Shown here: piece after piece, positions 7,395 through 16,609 of the stretch
How positions within the stretch are numbered: the stretch's first letter is position 1
How the letters are laid out: each line of letters starts with the position of its first letter
Assembly: GCA_025351525.1 (NCBI GenBank)
Contig: JANXVV010000544.1
Coordinates: 1 to 32,377, forward strand
DNA length: 32,377 nt
Direction of reading: 5' to 3'
DNA from: Humisphaera sp.
Lineage (GTDB): Bacteria; Planctomycetota; Phycisphaerae; Tepidisphaerales; Tepidisphaeraceae
Notes under the pieces: model-generated
What the model was told of the DNA's origin: nothing
What the model saw: the letters and a program-made list of their open reading frames with translations, nothing else
Database searches by the model: none
Translations under genes and position numbers: made by a program

Positions 7395-7429
7395 TTGTTC
7401 TCGTTTTATGAACAACCTTAGCTTGTTCA
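7395..7429. promoter_or_regulatory. TTGTTC operator repeats between divergent genes
   Basis: TGAACAA (7409-7415) and TTGTTCA (7423-7429) form a perfect inverted repeat with 7-nt spacing, and a third TTGTTC half-site lies at 7395-7400. They sit between the membrane protein start (7361) and the Xre start (7461), where the Xre protein would be expected to bind. Confidence 0.55.
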
Positions 7430-7460
7430 GAAAACCGAAGCAAGGGCTTCAGGGCTGACA

Positions 7461-7715
7461 GTGCGGTACATGCCCAAATCCTTGCAGGCACAGCGATATC
7501 GCCACCTTCCCGGCTTTCTGCGAGCGATGCGCGAGAAGGCGAACCTGACCCAACGTGATCTTGGCAAGAAGCTCAGGATGAACCACACGATGGTCCACAA
7601 CTCTGAAACGGCCGAGCGGCGGGTTGACCTTGCCGAATTCATCGACTGGGCGGCGGCCTGCGACGTGGACCCCTTGGATGCGTTGAAGGAGTTCCTGAAG
7701 CACCGGAAGGGCTGA
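7461..7715 (+). CDS. Xre-family HTH regulator (84 aa)
   Basis: A compact Cro/C1-type HTH protein: LPGFLRAMREKANLTQRDLG, then LRMNHTMVHNSETAERRVDL, then FIDWAAACDVDPLDALKEFL. It has only the DNA-binding domain plus a short basic N-terminus. The start is either GTG at 7461 or the in-frame ATG at 7470; no strong ribosome-binding site separates them. It heads a plus-strand set with the NYN gene (137 nt downstream) and the 315-aa gene, and faces a divergent membrane protein gene across TTGTTC repeats. It is likely an autorepressor, possibly the antitoxin-like control gene for the NYN nuclease. That role is inferred from order only. Confidence 0.85.
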   Translation: MRYMPKSLQAQRYRHLPGFLRAMREKANLTQRDLGKKLRMNHTMVHNSETAERRVDLAEFIDWAAACDVDPLDALKEFLKHRKG

Positions 7716-7852
7716 GACAGCGGGGAGCCGCCACAGCGATCTGATCGCCCCTCCTAGCGCTCAGCCCGTTGATCGCACGGGAACACGTCGCCCAGCAAGG
7801 CCAGTCCCAAAGGGACCACACCACCCTTGACGGACGGCAGAACTCGGTTGAA

Positions 7853-8479
7853 ATGATCGACATGCCCGACCGCATCTTCGTCTACATCGACGGGGAGTCT
7901 CATTACATCCGCACGGAACGTGCATGGCGCAATCTTCACGGCGCTGACGCATCCCTCGAATGCCTCAGATTCACTGGGCAGACTAACGAACACATGCCGC
8001 TCATCAAGCCTGACGCGACGGTGTTCTGGTCGCGCAAGATGAGCGCAGGCGCAACCCGAAGCGTCTACTTCACCTCCGCAATGACCGATGCCCAAGGACT
8101 TCATCAGATCAGAGTCGATCTCCGCGATTTCGATCTGGAGCCGCATGTCGTACTCGAAAAGAAACAGGCTTTTGAACGGAGAAAGAACAAACTTCGGGAT
8201 GCTGGCGTGATAGAAAAACCTAAAGGCGTGGACATCGCCCTCGCCGTGCGGATGCTGGAGGATGCTCATCGGGACACGTATGAGAGATGCCACCTGTACA
8301 CCAGTGACGCGGACTTCTTGCCGGTGATCAAGGCGGTGATGGGCCAAGGAAAACGGGTATACGTGTATGGATACAAGGAAAGTTTGGCTGACCAGTCAGA
8401 ACTCCTCCATGTGCCCGACCTCTTCATTGACCTCGGTAGAATGCTTCGAGACGAATGTGAACTCGCCCCATCGAAGTGA
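7853..8479 (+). CDS. NYN-domain (PIN-like) ribonuclease
   Basis: A 208-aa protein of the NYN/LabA-like PIN-fold family, metal-dependent RNases of RNA processing and conflict systems. The conserved acidic residues are present: Asp13 in IFVYIDGESHYI, Asp127 in KPKGVDIALAV, and Asp152/Asp154 in LYTSDADFLPVIKAV, followed by GKRVYVYGY. A charged linker (about 100-122) precedes the second half of the fold. The ATG at 7853 or 7862 fits the domain start; upstream extension to 7769 adds unrelated residues. It lies between an Xre regulator and a 315-aa unknown gene that starts 22 nt after its stop, so the three are probably co-transcribed. It may cleave tRNA or mRNA in defence or toxin-antitoxin fashion; the target is unknown. 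Confidence 0.85.
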   Translation: MIDMPDRIFVYIDGESHYIRTERAWRNLHGADASLECLRFTGQTNEHMPLIKPDATVFWSRKMSAGATRSVYFTSAMTDAQGLHQIRVDLRDFDLEPHVVLEKKQAFERRKNKLRDAGVIEKPKGVDIALAVRMLEDAHRDTYERCHLYTSDADFLPVIKAVMGQGKRVYVYGYKESLADQSELLHVPDLFIDLGRMLRDECELAPSK

Positions 8480-8501
8480 ATTGGTTCGACATCAGGTAAA
8501 C

Positions 8502-9449
8502 ATGAGCCAAAAACAGACCATCCTCCGCTTCAAGTTGAACGCCACCGGGAATTCGATGGACATCATGTCCCGTTTTCACCCAGAGGGTAAAACCGTCCTG
8601 AATCGCACGAAATGGCGGGGCAAGGAGCCTCGGTCCTGTGGAGTCACGCGGGTCAACGGACACGCCGGGGGGGCCGTCCCTCACGGCACGATGGTCGTTG
8701 ATCTGGAGGTGTCGTATCGCCCAAAGGGCTGCATCACGTTCGTCGGTGACACCAAATACGATGGTTGGACAGCGATGATGGTGGATCGCATGAAGGACGG
8801 CACGCTGCTCGATGGGCATGGTAAGCACCTCCCCGAAGGCCAGCCGCCCGTCTATCTCCCATTCGAGTTGTACGAGGATATTGAGTTCAACGACCTCGAC
8901 TTCGGCGAGTTCATTGGCGAATCGGTGCTCGAAGGCGTCCGGCATCAGACGTACGACGAAGTGATGAAGGAAATTCACGAACAGACGGAGAAGACCGGGC
9001 GGTTCAACGCTTCGGGATCATCGACGTTCATGGCCCCACGTCGTCAACGGCCGAGCGTGAAGATCGTGCTCTCGAATGCGCCATCCGGCGTTGGCCGCGA
9101 CGGTTTTGGCACGCGGATCATCAACGTCAACAACTTCACTCCGCAGGTACAGCAGGTAGTTCTGGACCACCTGACTGAATTGGTCAACGGCTTCATCGAA
9201 GGACGATACTCGATCAAGAACATCAGCACCGATGATTTCGTGTTCGCGGAGTTGGACGATGTTCTGGTGGACTGCACGCCGAATGAACAGGGTGAGGGTT
9301 CGCGGTTCAATATTCTTCATGAATACGTGCCAAAGACCTTCCTCGAAGATTTGGCGATCAAACTCATGGCAAACTACGAGGTCGAAGTCGGTGTGGTTAA
9401 TGGGCCAAAGGGCGGCCTCGTGCTGAAGCGTGTAACGAAGGGGGACTGA
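8502..9449 (+). CDS. Hypothetical protein, NYN operon partner (315 aa)
   Basis: I do not recognise the family. The protein is soluble, without signal or membrane helices. The N-terminal half mixes basic and Gly-rich segments (RFHPEGKTVLNRTKWRGKEP, GGAVPHGTMVVDLEVSYRPK). An acidic stretch (about 120-140, FELYEDIEFNDLDFGEFIGE) follows, then a basic Ser-rich linker (about 165-185) and a beta-rich C-terminal part (SVKIVLSNAPSGVGRDGFGT, EVEVGVVNGPKGGLVLKRV). The ATG at 8502 has CAGGT 5 nt upstream and follows the NYN stop by 22 nt; the overlapping upstream extension to 8367 is out of character. It converges with hsdR. It may be a partner or substrate adaptor for the NYN nuclease, which is inference from position. 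Confidence 0.7.
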   Translation: MSQKQTILRFKLNATGNSMDIMSRFHPEGKTVLNRTKWRGKEPRSCGVTRVNGHAGGAVPHGTMVVDLEVSYRPKGCITFVGDTKYDGWTAMMVDRMKDGTLLDGHGKHLPEGQPPVYLPFELYEDIEFNDLDFGEFIGESVLEGVRHQTYDEVMKEIHEQTEKTGRFNASGSSTFMAPRRQRPSVKIVLSNAPSGVGRDGFGTRIINVNNFTPQVQQVVLDHLTELVNGFIEGRYSIKNISTDDFVFAELDDVLVDCTPNEQGEGSRFNILHEYVPKTFLEDLAIKLMANYEVEVGVVNGPKGGLVLKRVTKGD

Positions 9450-9499
9450 GCGCAAGCCTGCGAGTTTGCTGGTCGCGCTCCCCTGTGTCGTCCGTGTTG

Positions 9500-9553
9500 C
9501 CCCAGTGCATCTGGGGATCGCGGCGATGTTCTGCACAATCGCGCCCGTTGTGC
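9500..9553. terminator. Hairpins between convergent genes
   Basis: Two small perfect hairpins lie between the plus-strand 315-aa gene and the end of hsdR: CCCCAG/CTGGGG (9500-9505, 9511-9516) and GCACAA/TTGTGC (9533-9538, 9548-9553). Neither has a T-run. They may reduce read-through between the convergent operons. Confidence 0.35.
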
Positions 9554-9579
9554 TCCCGAGTGATCGGGATGTGCTGTAA

Positions 9580-12570
9580 TCACGTCGCCGCACCCGGCGA
9601 CTGAAAATGCTCAAACACCTTCTTCATCATCCACTCCATCGCCACGGCCCGTAGCTGCTCGTTGGAGGCAAATTGCGATGAGATGCCCTCATTGCGCTCC
9701 ATTCGCGCAACGAACGCAGCCATTGCCTTGGGATCGAAGGCGTAGCGAAACTGCTCGATGTTGTTGCTGCGGGCCTGATCGGCAAGCTGCTGATCGTTTG
9801 TCAGATCGCCCACGACCTGATCAAACAGAAGTTGATCTTCGGGTTTGAAATCCGTCCCGAACTTTTCGTTCAGGACATTCACGATTTCCGACAGCCTGAC
9901 CAAATCCTCTTCCTTGGCACGGCCAGTGCCCACGTCCGTGGGGCCGGAAACAGTGGCCGTCTCGCCAGCCGCCAACGACGTGGAACCCTCAAAGGTCTTG
10001 TTCAGACGGAAGTACGCAAGCTTTACCTCGTCGTCGATGCGCACCGGGCCGCCGTTGTCGATCTCAAGCTTCGTGATCAGCAGCCGTCCGTAAGCATAGA
10101 GCTTTTCCAGATCGGCATCTCGAAAATCCACCATCTGGGACAAGAACGCATAGAGCCGCAGGTACTGGCCCAATTGATGTCGAAAATCCACCTGCCGTTC
10201 TTCTGGCTCGGCATTGAACCTCGCCACAGCGAGATCAACGTGCTTGTGGAGCATTCCCTTGTCCTGTTCGCGCTGCTTGTCCGCTGATTTGAAGAAGACC
10301 TTGGCGAAGTCCTCGACCTCCTGCCTCCAATAAATCTGGAAGGCATCCAGCTTGTGCTTCAGAACGTACAGCAGGTTGGGGTCTACGCGCTGTTCGACCT
10401 TCGTCTGGTCGTAATAGGGCTTGAACGACTCCTTGATCTCTTCGGCCTCATTCACGAAGTCCAGCACGAACGTGTCCTCTTTACCGCTGGCCGTCCTGTT
10501 GAGGCGGGAGAGCGTCTGAACGGCTTGCAGCCCTTCGAGCTTCTTGTCCACGTACATGGTGTGGAGCAGTGGCTGGTCGAAGCCGGTCTGATATTTCTCG
10601 GCCACCAGAAGGAGTTGGTATTGATCGCTGTCGAACTTCTTCGGAAGCTCCTTCTCACCAAAGCCGTTCATGCCGGCTTCGGTGTAGTCGGTCTCCCCAT
10701 CCGTGACCGTTCCCGAGAAGGCCACCAGCGCCTTCGTATCGTGATACCCCTTCTCCCTCAGGTACTTGTCGCATGCCAGCTTGTACCTGACGGCATGCAG
10801 CCGGGAGCGGGTGACGACCATCGCCTTCGCTTTACCACCGATGTTCTGGCGGGTGAAATTTCGGAAGTGCTCGATGATCACCTCGGTCTTCTGCGCCAGA
10901 TTGTGAGGATGAAGACTGACGAACCGGGCCACCGCCTGTGTCGCTCTGGCTCGTTCCATCTCAGGATCATCCTGAATCGCCTTCGCCAGCCGGTAGTAGG
11001 TCTTGTAGGTCGTGTAGTTCTTCAGCACATCCAGAATAAAGCCTTCTTCGATGGCCTGTCGCATCGAATACAGATGGAACGGCTGTGGTTTGCCATCTGG
11101 ATCGTTGTGCCCAAACAGTTCCAGCGTCTTGTGTTTTGGCGTGGCGGTGAAGGCAAAGTAGCTCAGGTTCTTCTGGGGGCCACGGACTCGCATGGCCCTC
11201 AGGATTTCCTCTTCGGCAGCGTTCTCGGTCGGGTCGATTTCCTTCTCGGCCTCCTCCGCCTCCTCCAGATTGGCCGCAGCCAAGGCGTTCTTGATCCCCT
11301 GCGCCGACTCGCTCCCCTGCGACGAGTGCGCCTCGTCAACGATGATCCCGTAACGGCGCTTGGGCAGGTCTTTGATCTTGTCCAGCACATGCGGGAACTT
11401 TTGCAGGGTGGTGATGATCACCCGTGAACCAGCCCGGATCGCATCCGCCAGTTGGCTGGAGTTCTCGTCGATCTTCTGCACGATCCCCTGTTTGTGCTCA
11501 AACTGATAGATCGTGTCCTGCAACTGCTTATCCAGCACCCTACGATCCGTAATGACGATGATCGAGTCGAACACGAGCTTGTCCTGATCATCATGCAGGT
11601 TCGACAGCCGGTGGGCCAACCACGCGATGGAGTTGCTCTTCCCGCTGCCGGCACTGTGCTGAATCAGGTAGTTCGTTCCGGGGCCATCCAGTTTTGCGGC
11701 CGCCAGAAGTTTTCGCACGCAATCAAGTTGGTGATAGCGTGGAAAGACCAACGTTTCCTTCTGAATCCGCTGGCCGTTCTTGATCTCTTCCTTCACCTCC
11801 AGATGAACAAACCGGGCGAGGATGTCCAGCCAGCTATCCCGCTCCCAGACCTGCTCCCACAGGTACGCCGTCTTCCAACCGGAGACCGGGTTCTCCGGGT
11901 TCCCCTTGCCGCCGTTGCGTCCCTTGTTGAACGGCAGGAAGAACGTGTTCTTCCCAGCCAGACGGGTCGTCATGTAAACGGCATCGGGATCGACGGCGAA
12001 ATGAACCAATGCCCGCTTTTTGAACTGGAGCAGTGGCTCCCTCTGATCACGATCTTCACGGTACTGCCGAAGCGCATGTTCCACAGTCTGGTGAGTGAAT
12101 GGGTTCTTCAATTCCGCCGTCGCCACCGGCAGCCCGTTCACGCTGAGCAGCACGTCGATAGATAGCTTCGGGTTCTTCTCACTGAAATGCACCTGCCGTG
12201 TGAAGGTCAGGATGTTCTGACTGTAAAGCTCCAGTGTTTCGGGATTCAGGCCGCTGGCCGGTTTGAAGTGGGCAAGCCGCAATTTGACGCCTCGGTCCAT
12301 CACGCCGTGGCGGATGCAATCCAACATGCCACGGCCATCCAGATCACGGGCGATGGTCTGGATCACCTTCGCCCCAGCATCATTGCCATAAACGCCCTCC
12401 AGTCTGGCCCACTCCTTGGGCTGCGAGGTCTTTAGGAACTGAATGAGCATCTTGGCGTCGAGGGCGATCTTGGGATCGAAATCGGCCGGATCACCCTTGG
12501 TGTACCCGTGCGCCAGCAGGTGCGATTCAATGGCCTGCTCAAAGCCCTTCTCGGAGTGATCCACGGGCAT
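9580..12570 (-). CDS. hsdR: Type I restriction enzyme, R subunit
   Basis: A 996-aa motor-nuclease subunit that translocates DNA and cuts it when the HsdM2S complex meets an unmodified site. The N-terminal nuclease domain shows Asp139 (KLSIDVLL) and E153-L-K155, the PD-(D/E)xK pattern. The helicase core follows: Walker A at about 306-312 (HSAGSGKSNSIAW), DEAH at 412-415 (IIVDEAHSSQGS), YFAFTATPKHKT, and the C-terminal helicase half with YQTGFDQPLLHTMYVDK and QTLSRLNR. A helical C-terminus probably docks on the methylase. Length is normal for the family. It starts one base after the hsdS stop, and the AGGAGA ribosome-binding site lies inside the end of hsdS. It looks intact. Confidence 0.97.
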   Translation of the reverse strand: MPVDHSEKGFEQAIESHLLAHGYTKGDPADFDPKIALDAKMLIQFLKTSQPKEWARLEGVYGNDAGAKVIQTIARDLDGRGMLDCIRHGVMDRGVKLRLAHFKPASGLNPETLELYSQNILTFTRQVHFSEKNPKLSIDVLLSVNGLPVATAELKNPFTHQTVEHALRQYREDRDQREPLLQFKKRALVHFAVDPDAVYMTTRLAGKNTFFLPFNKGRNGGKGNPENPVSGWKTAYLWEQVWERDSWLDILARFVHLEVKEEIKNGQRIQKETLVFPRYHQLDCVRKLLAAAKLDGPGTNYLIQHSAGSGKSNSIAWLAHRLSNLHDDQDKLVFDSIIVITDRRVLDKQLQDTIYQFEHKQGIVQKIDENSSQLADAIRAGSRVIITTLQKFPHVLDKIKDLPKRRYGIIVDEAHSSQGSESAQGIKNALAAANLEEAEEAEKEIDPTENAAEEEILRAMRVRGPQKNLSYFAFTATPKHKTLELFGHNDPDGKPQPFHLYSMRQAIEEGFILDVLKNYTTYKTYYRLAKAIQDDPEMERARATQAVARFVSLHPHNLAQKTEVIIEHFRNFTRQNIGGKAKAMVVTRSRLHAVRYKLACDKYLREKGYHDTKALVAFSGTVTDGETDYTEAGMNGFGEKELPKKFDSDQYQLLLVAEKYQTGFDQPLLHTMYVDKKLEGLQAVQTLSRLNRTASGKEDTFVLDFVNEAEEIKESFKPYYDQTKVEQRVDPNLLYVLKHKLDAFQIYWRQEVEDFAKVFFKSADKQREQDKGMLHKHVDLAVARFNAEPEERQVDFRHQLGQYLRLYAFLSQMVDFRDADLEKLYAYGRLLITKLEIDNGGPVRIDDEVKLAYFRLNKTFEGSTSLAAGETATVSGPTDVGTGRAKEEDLVRLSEIVNVLNEKFGTDFKPEDQLLFDQVVGDLTNDQQLADQARSNNIEQFRYAFDPKAMAAFVARMERNEGISSQFASNEQLRAVAMEWMMKKVFEHFQSPGAAT

Positions 12571-12571
12571 G

Positions 12572-14443
12572 TCATTCTCCTCGATGCAAAGTGGGCTGAC
12601 CGAAGCCGTAGGGAACCAAGCCCTTCGTCCTCATCCAGTCGAGTGCTTTGAACCACCGCTCTGACGAAATCCGCTTCTTGGATTCATCCCAATTAGTGAG
12701 GACATCATTCACGATCTTGGCATCATCGAACGGAACTTTCTGAATGATGAAGTCATTCCACACCGCATACAGGGTCGCCACGATTTCTGCCTGCTCCGTC
12801 GTCATAGGCTTCAGGATGTTCACCAGTGCTGTGAACTTCTCCTCGAACGGCCCCCAGTAAGTGCCGAAGTAGGTCCGATGGCCGCCAACCTTCTCCAGTG
12901 CCTGAAACGACATGCGCCCGTCATGTCGAAATGGCTTGTACCAGCGTGATCGTTCAAGCTGGCTCTCGACCGAGCGGATCAACTGGTTATCAAATGGACC
13001 GGCTGCCGCACGACGATATTTGCTTCCGATCTCGGGAAGACCCAGATGATGCTCTGCGAGAAAAAGCGCCTTCTGGAATTTGATCTGGCCGAAGGTCTCA
13101 TGTGCGTGCAATCGGTCCACAATTTCGGCTGCGAGAACGGTTCTCCTGAAGTAAGGGTTTGCTTTGACTTTATGGGTTGATATTGGAACCGCCTCCTGCA
13201 CAATTATCATTCCAGTGACAGCGGACGAGATTAGCGATTGTCGGTATTCAACGAGCATTTCACTATGTCGGGAAACGGTTTCGATAAGCGCATCTAGCTG
13301 GCCCAATCGCCGATCAAGGAAACCGGCAATGGCTTGCTGCTCGTCAAGAGGAGGCTTTGAAATCGTAATTCGGTGCAGGTGATTGCGGTTTACACCCGGA
13401 ACCGCAGACTTATCCGAATCACTTGTGTACGGAATTGTCATCAGAAGGTAATACGCAAAACGAGGATGGTTGCCTTTGAAATCAACGACATACAATGTCG
13501 TGTTGAGAGGCCAATAGTCTGTATCGACGTAGAATACATCACCAATCGTGCCGTAGCGCCCAGTAATAACGCCCGGCCCTTTCGCCTTGGTCACGTTGTG
13601 CGTTCCTGAAATGCCCGCCGAGGAAATAATGGGAATATTGCCTGCACGCCTATCTTGCTGGGGCAAGTCGTGACCACGTTGAAGTTGAAGAAATCGTCCG
13701 AGATTTTGAATCGTCCAGTGCGCGGGCGTAGAACCAACCCAAGGAACCTGTGAATCGTTCATGGAGACGTTGCAGTTCAGCCCTTGTGTGACGGCGCATT
13801 GAATCATGGCTTTTCGTTTTTCACTGAGCACCTCGATCAATCGTCGCTTCTTGGCTATGAGTTGGTCGATCTGCGCCGTCTTGCGGTCCAGAAACGCAGC
13901 GATGGCCCGCTGCTCAGAAAGGGGAGGGACTGGAAAGAGCGCATTCGTTATATCGTCAGTGCTGAGACCATATCGGGTGATGCCGTTCGCCGAAACCCGG
14001 AACTGATCGGCCAGACCTTCAGCGGCAAATGCTCGGAAGAGATAGCCTCCAAAACTGACATCTGACTTCGGCCGAATGTGGGCAAGGTGGTATCCGCACA
14101 CCACACCATCCAGATCAACGGGTACGAACGCAGGAACGGCGATGTCGCTCCATTCTTCTGAGTCCTTGGTGATCAGAACATCGCCTGCCTTCAGCGTGAA
14201 TGTGGCGATCTGGCTGGCGGTGGCGGTAGCCTCCATGAAGGTCATGTTAGATGTGATGAAGTCGTTCTTGTACACATCGACGTAATTGCAAAGCCGGACG
14301 GCCTGTTCACCCTCAACGGTTTTCTTGTCCACATTGCTGGGCCGGACAGTAGCGACCCACTTGAGCTTCTTGATCTCCCAATGGGAAGGGACATCAAGCG
14401 TCCAAGGCAGGCCGATGGTCTTGTACGGGGGAGCCGATTTCAT
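12572..14443 (-). CDS. hsdS: Type I restriction-modification specificity subunit with C-terminal extra domain
   Basis: HsdS selects the bipartite recognition sequence. Two target-recognition domains are visible (about 1-175 and 230-375), each closed by the typical PPLSEQRAIAAFLDRKTAQI / PPLDEQQAIAGFLDRRLGQL segment and a conserved helix (about 180-215 and 378-425). A standard HsdS would end near residue 430. Here another ~185 residues follow (about 438-623), with YFRRTVLAAEIVDRLHAHET, FGQIKFQKALFLAEHHLGLP and AAAGPFDNQLIRSVESQLER. This tail resembles the Panacea/DUF4065 type of helical domain seen in antitoxin-like proteins; that assignment is tentative. The start overlaps the hsdM stop (ATGA) and the stop is one base from hsdR, so the three are translationally coupled. 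Confidence 0.95.
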   Translation of the reverse strand: MKSAPPYKTIGLPWTLDVPSHWEIKKLKWVATVRPSNVDKKTVEGEQAVRLCNYVDVYKNDFITSNMTFMEATATASQIATFTLKAGDVLITKDSEEWSDIAVPAFVPVDLDGVVCGYHLAHIRPKSDVSFGGYLFRAFAAEGLADQFRVSANGITRYGLSTDDITNALFPVPPLSEQRAIAAFLDRKTAQIDQLIAKKRRLIEVLSEKRKAMIQCAVTQGLNCNVSMNDSQVPWVGSTPAHWTIQNLGRFLQLQRGHDLPQQDRRAGNIPIISSAGISGTHNVTKAKGPGVITGRYGTIGDVFYVDTDYWPLNTTLYVVDFKGNHPRFAYYLLMTIPYTSDSDKSAVPGVNRNHLHRITISKPPLDEQQAIAGFLDRRLGQLDALIETVSRHSEMLVEYRQSLISSAVTGMIIVQEAVPISTHKVKANPYFRRTVLAAEIVDRLHAHETFGQIKFQKALFLAEHHLGLPEIGSKYRRAAAGPFDNQLIRSVESQLERSRWYKPFRHDGRMSFQALEKVGGHRTYFGTYWGPFEEKFTALVNILKPMTTEQAEIVATLYAVWNDFIIQKVPFDDAKIVNDVLTNWDESKKRISSERWFKALDWMRTKGLVPYGFGQPTLHRGE

Positions 14444-16365
14444 TCGACGACCCCTTTGAGCATCTCCTGAATCTCATTCTCCAGCATCTTGATCTCGGCC
14501 CCGATCTCCTTCAGGGGCCGCAGAGGCGTATACTGATAGAAGTGCCGGGTGAAAGGAATCTCGTAGCCCTTCTTCGTCTTCTCCTCGTCAATCCACGCAT
14601 CTGGAACATGGGGAAGAACTTCCCGTTTGAAGTAGTCGTGGATGTCTTCCTTCAACGGCACGTTCTCATTATCCCTCAGGTCGGCATCGGGTTCAGGGTT
14701 GCCTTTGGCGTCGGTGCAGATGTCGGCTGCTTCGTCCCGCTCGGACAGGGCTGAAAGGACCGCTTTGAACTGTCTGGGAGTGAGCGTGATCTTCTTGGTC
14801 TTGCAGTGTTCCTTCAGGCACTGGATGAACTCCTCTCGGTTCTTGAAGACTCCTTTCGCGCCCATCGGCTTGAGGGATGCGACAAGCTTCGGATCGTCCA
14901 ACCGGGCGAGGCGATCATCGGATGCCGCGAAGTTCAGGCGTAGTGGGCGCTCGACGGTGAGACGCCAATACCCGAAATCTTCGTTGTCGAAAATCTTGCA
15001 GAACTCACCCTCCTTGAAGTGGCAATATATCTGGGTGATCCGTTTGATCTGCTCCTCGGAAATCTCATTGCGCTTGTTGCCCAAGCTCTTCCGCATCTTG
15101 GTGGAGAAACTGACCGCATTGACGAGTTGGACTTTCCCCTTTCGCTTTCGACTCTTGCGATTGGTCACGATCCAGAGGTAGGTGCTGATGCCGGTGTTGT
15201 AGAAGAGTTGATCTGGCACGGCGACGATGGCCTCCAGCCAGTCGTTCTCGATGATCCATCGTCGGATTTCACTCTCCCCTGATCCGGCCCCACCAGTGAA
15301 CAGAGGAGAGCCGTTGAAGACGATGGACAGCCGTGAGCCGCCATGATCCTGTTTGAACTTCGAGATCATGTGTTGGAGGAACAGGAGCGAGCCATCACTG
15401 ACACGGGGAAGTCCGGCCCCGAAGCGCCCGCTCATGCCGAGGTTCTGGTGCTCGTCGGTGATGTACTGCTCGACCTTCTTCCACTCCACGCCGAACGGGG
15501 GGTTCGAGGCGAAGTAATCGAACTTTTCGCCAGCCAGACCGTCCTGCGTGAAGCTGTTTCCGAACTTGATGTTACTGGCATCCTCGCCCTTGATCAGCAT
15601 GTCACTTTTGCAGATCGCATAGGACTCGGGGTTCAGTTCCTGTCCAAACGTCTTGAGCGTGGCTGACGGATTGAGTTCGTGCAGGTAGTTTTCGGCCACT
15701 GAGAGGATGCCGCCAGTGCCGCACGCCAGATCATAGATGGTGCGGATGATCCCCTTTTTCCGAAGGCCGTCATCGTCTTCGGCGAAGAGAATGTTCACTT
15801 TGAGACGAATTACTTCACGGGGGGTAAAATGTTCGCCTGCTGTTTCGTTGGATTGTTCTGAAAACCGGCGAATCAGTTCCTCGAAGATGTACCCCATCTG
15901 GAGGTTGTTCACGGCGTCGGGGTGCATGTCGATCTCGATGAACTTCGACATCACCATGAATAGCAGATTGCCGGCGTCCAACCGGTCGATCTGATCGCCG
16001 AACTTGAACTTCTCAATGAAGATTTCGCGTGCGTTGGCCGAGAACCCAGTGATGTAATTGTTCAGGTTGGCGGCCAGATGTTCCTGATCACCGAGGAGGG
16101 ACTGGATGGTGAATTTGCTCAGGTTGTAGAAGGACTGGCCTGCCGTCTGGCAGAGGATCATGTCCCTCATCTTCTCGTCGGCGTGCTTCGGTAGCGCCTT
16201 GGCCTTCTCCAGCACCTTGGCCTTCGTTGGCTCCAGCACGCAATCCAGACGCCGCAGGACGGTGAGAGGCAGGATGACCTTGCCGTATTCGGACTGCTTG
16301 AAGTCGCCTCGCAGGAGGTCTGCTACGGACCAGATGAAGCCGACCTTTTCTTGGAAATTGTTCAT
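14440..16365 (-). CDS. hsdM: Type I restriction-modification DNA methyltransferase subunit
   Basis: A 641-aa N6-adenine methyltransferase of the type I family, acting with HsdS to protect host sites. The N-terminal helical domain (MNNFQEKVGFIWSVADLLRG) and GEHFTPREVI (about 167-176) precede the SAM-binding motif DLACGTGGIL (about 202-211) and the catalytic NPPF (about 268-271, FASNPPFGVEW). The C-terminus is longer than in short HsdM proteins and ends in the usual helix (LRPLKEIGAEIKMLENEIQE). I start it at 16365, where family similarity begins, rather than at 16407. It is the first gene of the hsdM-hsdS-hsdR operon. Confidence 0.96.
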   Translation of the reverse strand: MNNFQEKVGFIWSVADLLRGDFKQSEYGKVILPLTVLRRLDCVLEPTKAKVLEKAKALPKHADEKMRDMILCQTAGQSFYNLSKFTIQSLLGDQEHLAANLNNYITGFSANAREIFIEKFKFGDQIDRLDAGNLLFMVMSKFIEIDMHPDAVNNLQMGYIFEELIRRFSEQSNETAGEHFTPREVIRLKVNILFAEDDDGLRKKGIIRTIYDLACGTGGILSVAENYLHELNPSATLKTFGQELNPESYAICKSDMLIKGEDASNIKFGNSFTQDGLAGEKFDYFASNPPFGVEWKKVEQYITDEHQNLGMSGRFGAGLPRVSDGSLLFLQHMISKFKQDHGGSRLSIVFNGSPLFTGGAGSGESEIRRWIIENDWLEAIVAVPDQLFYNTGISTYLWIVTNRKSRKRKGKVQLVNAVSFSTKMRKSLGNKRNEISEEQIKRITQIYCHFKEGEFCKIFDNEDFGYWRLTVERPLRLNFAASDDRLARLDDPKLVASLKPMGAKGVFKNREEFIQCLKEHCKTKKITLTPRQFKAVLSALSERDEAADICTDAKGNPEPDADLRDNENVPLKEDIHDYFKREVLPHVPDAWIDEEKTKKGYEIPFTRHFYQYTPLRPLKEIGAEIKMLENEIQEMLKGVVE

Positions 16366-16562
16366 TCGCAGTCTCGTCGGCGCGATACGGGGCCACGAAT
16401 GGGGCATACACCGGACTCACGCAGTCCAGAAGGTCAAAGTACACCGGGAGGGTTCCTCCACTCCGCGTGATCCGAAGCTCAAAATCGCGCAAGTGAAGAT
16501 TCTACGGGGACGTACATCGGGCGTACAGGGGGATTGGAACGATGGCCGTATGGGGCCGCCGA

Positions 16563-16590
16563 GGCCGCTGACGCCATGTCGTCAGCGGCC
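16563..16590 (-). terminator. Strong 10-bp stem hairpin downstream of rep
   Basis: GGCCGCTGAC (16563-16572) and GTCAGCGGCC (16581-16590) are perfect complements around an 8-nt loop. It lies 20 nt beyond the rep stop and upstream of hsdM. There is no T-run, so it may stop rep transcription poorly. The alternative is a structured site used in replication of the element. Confidence 0.5.
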
Positions 16591-16609
16591 CCGTGACGGG
16601 GGCGGATTG

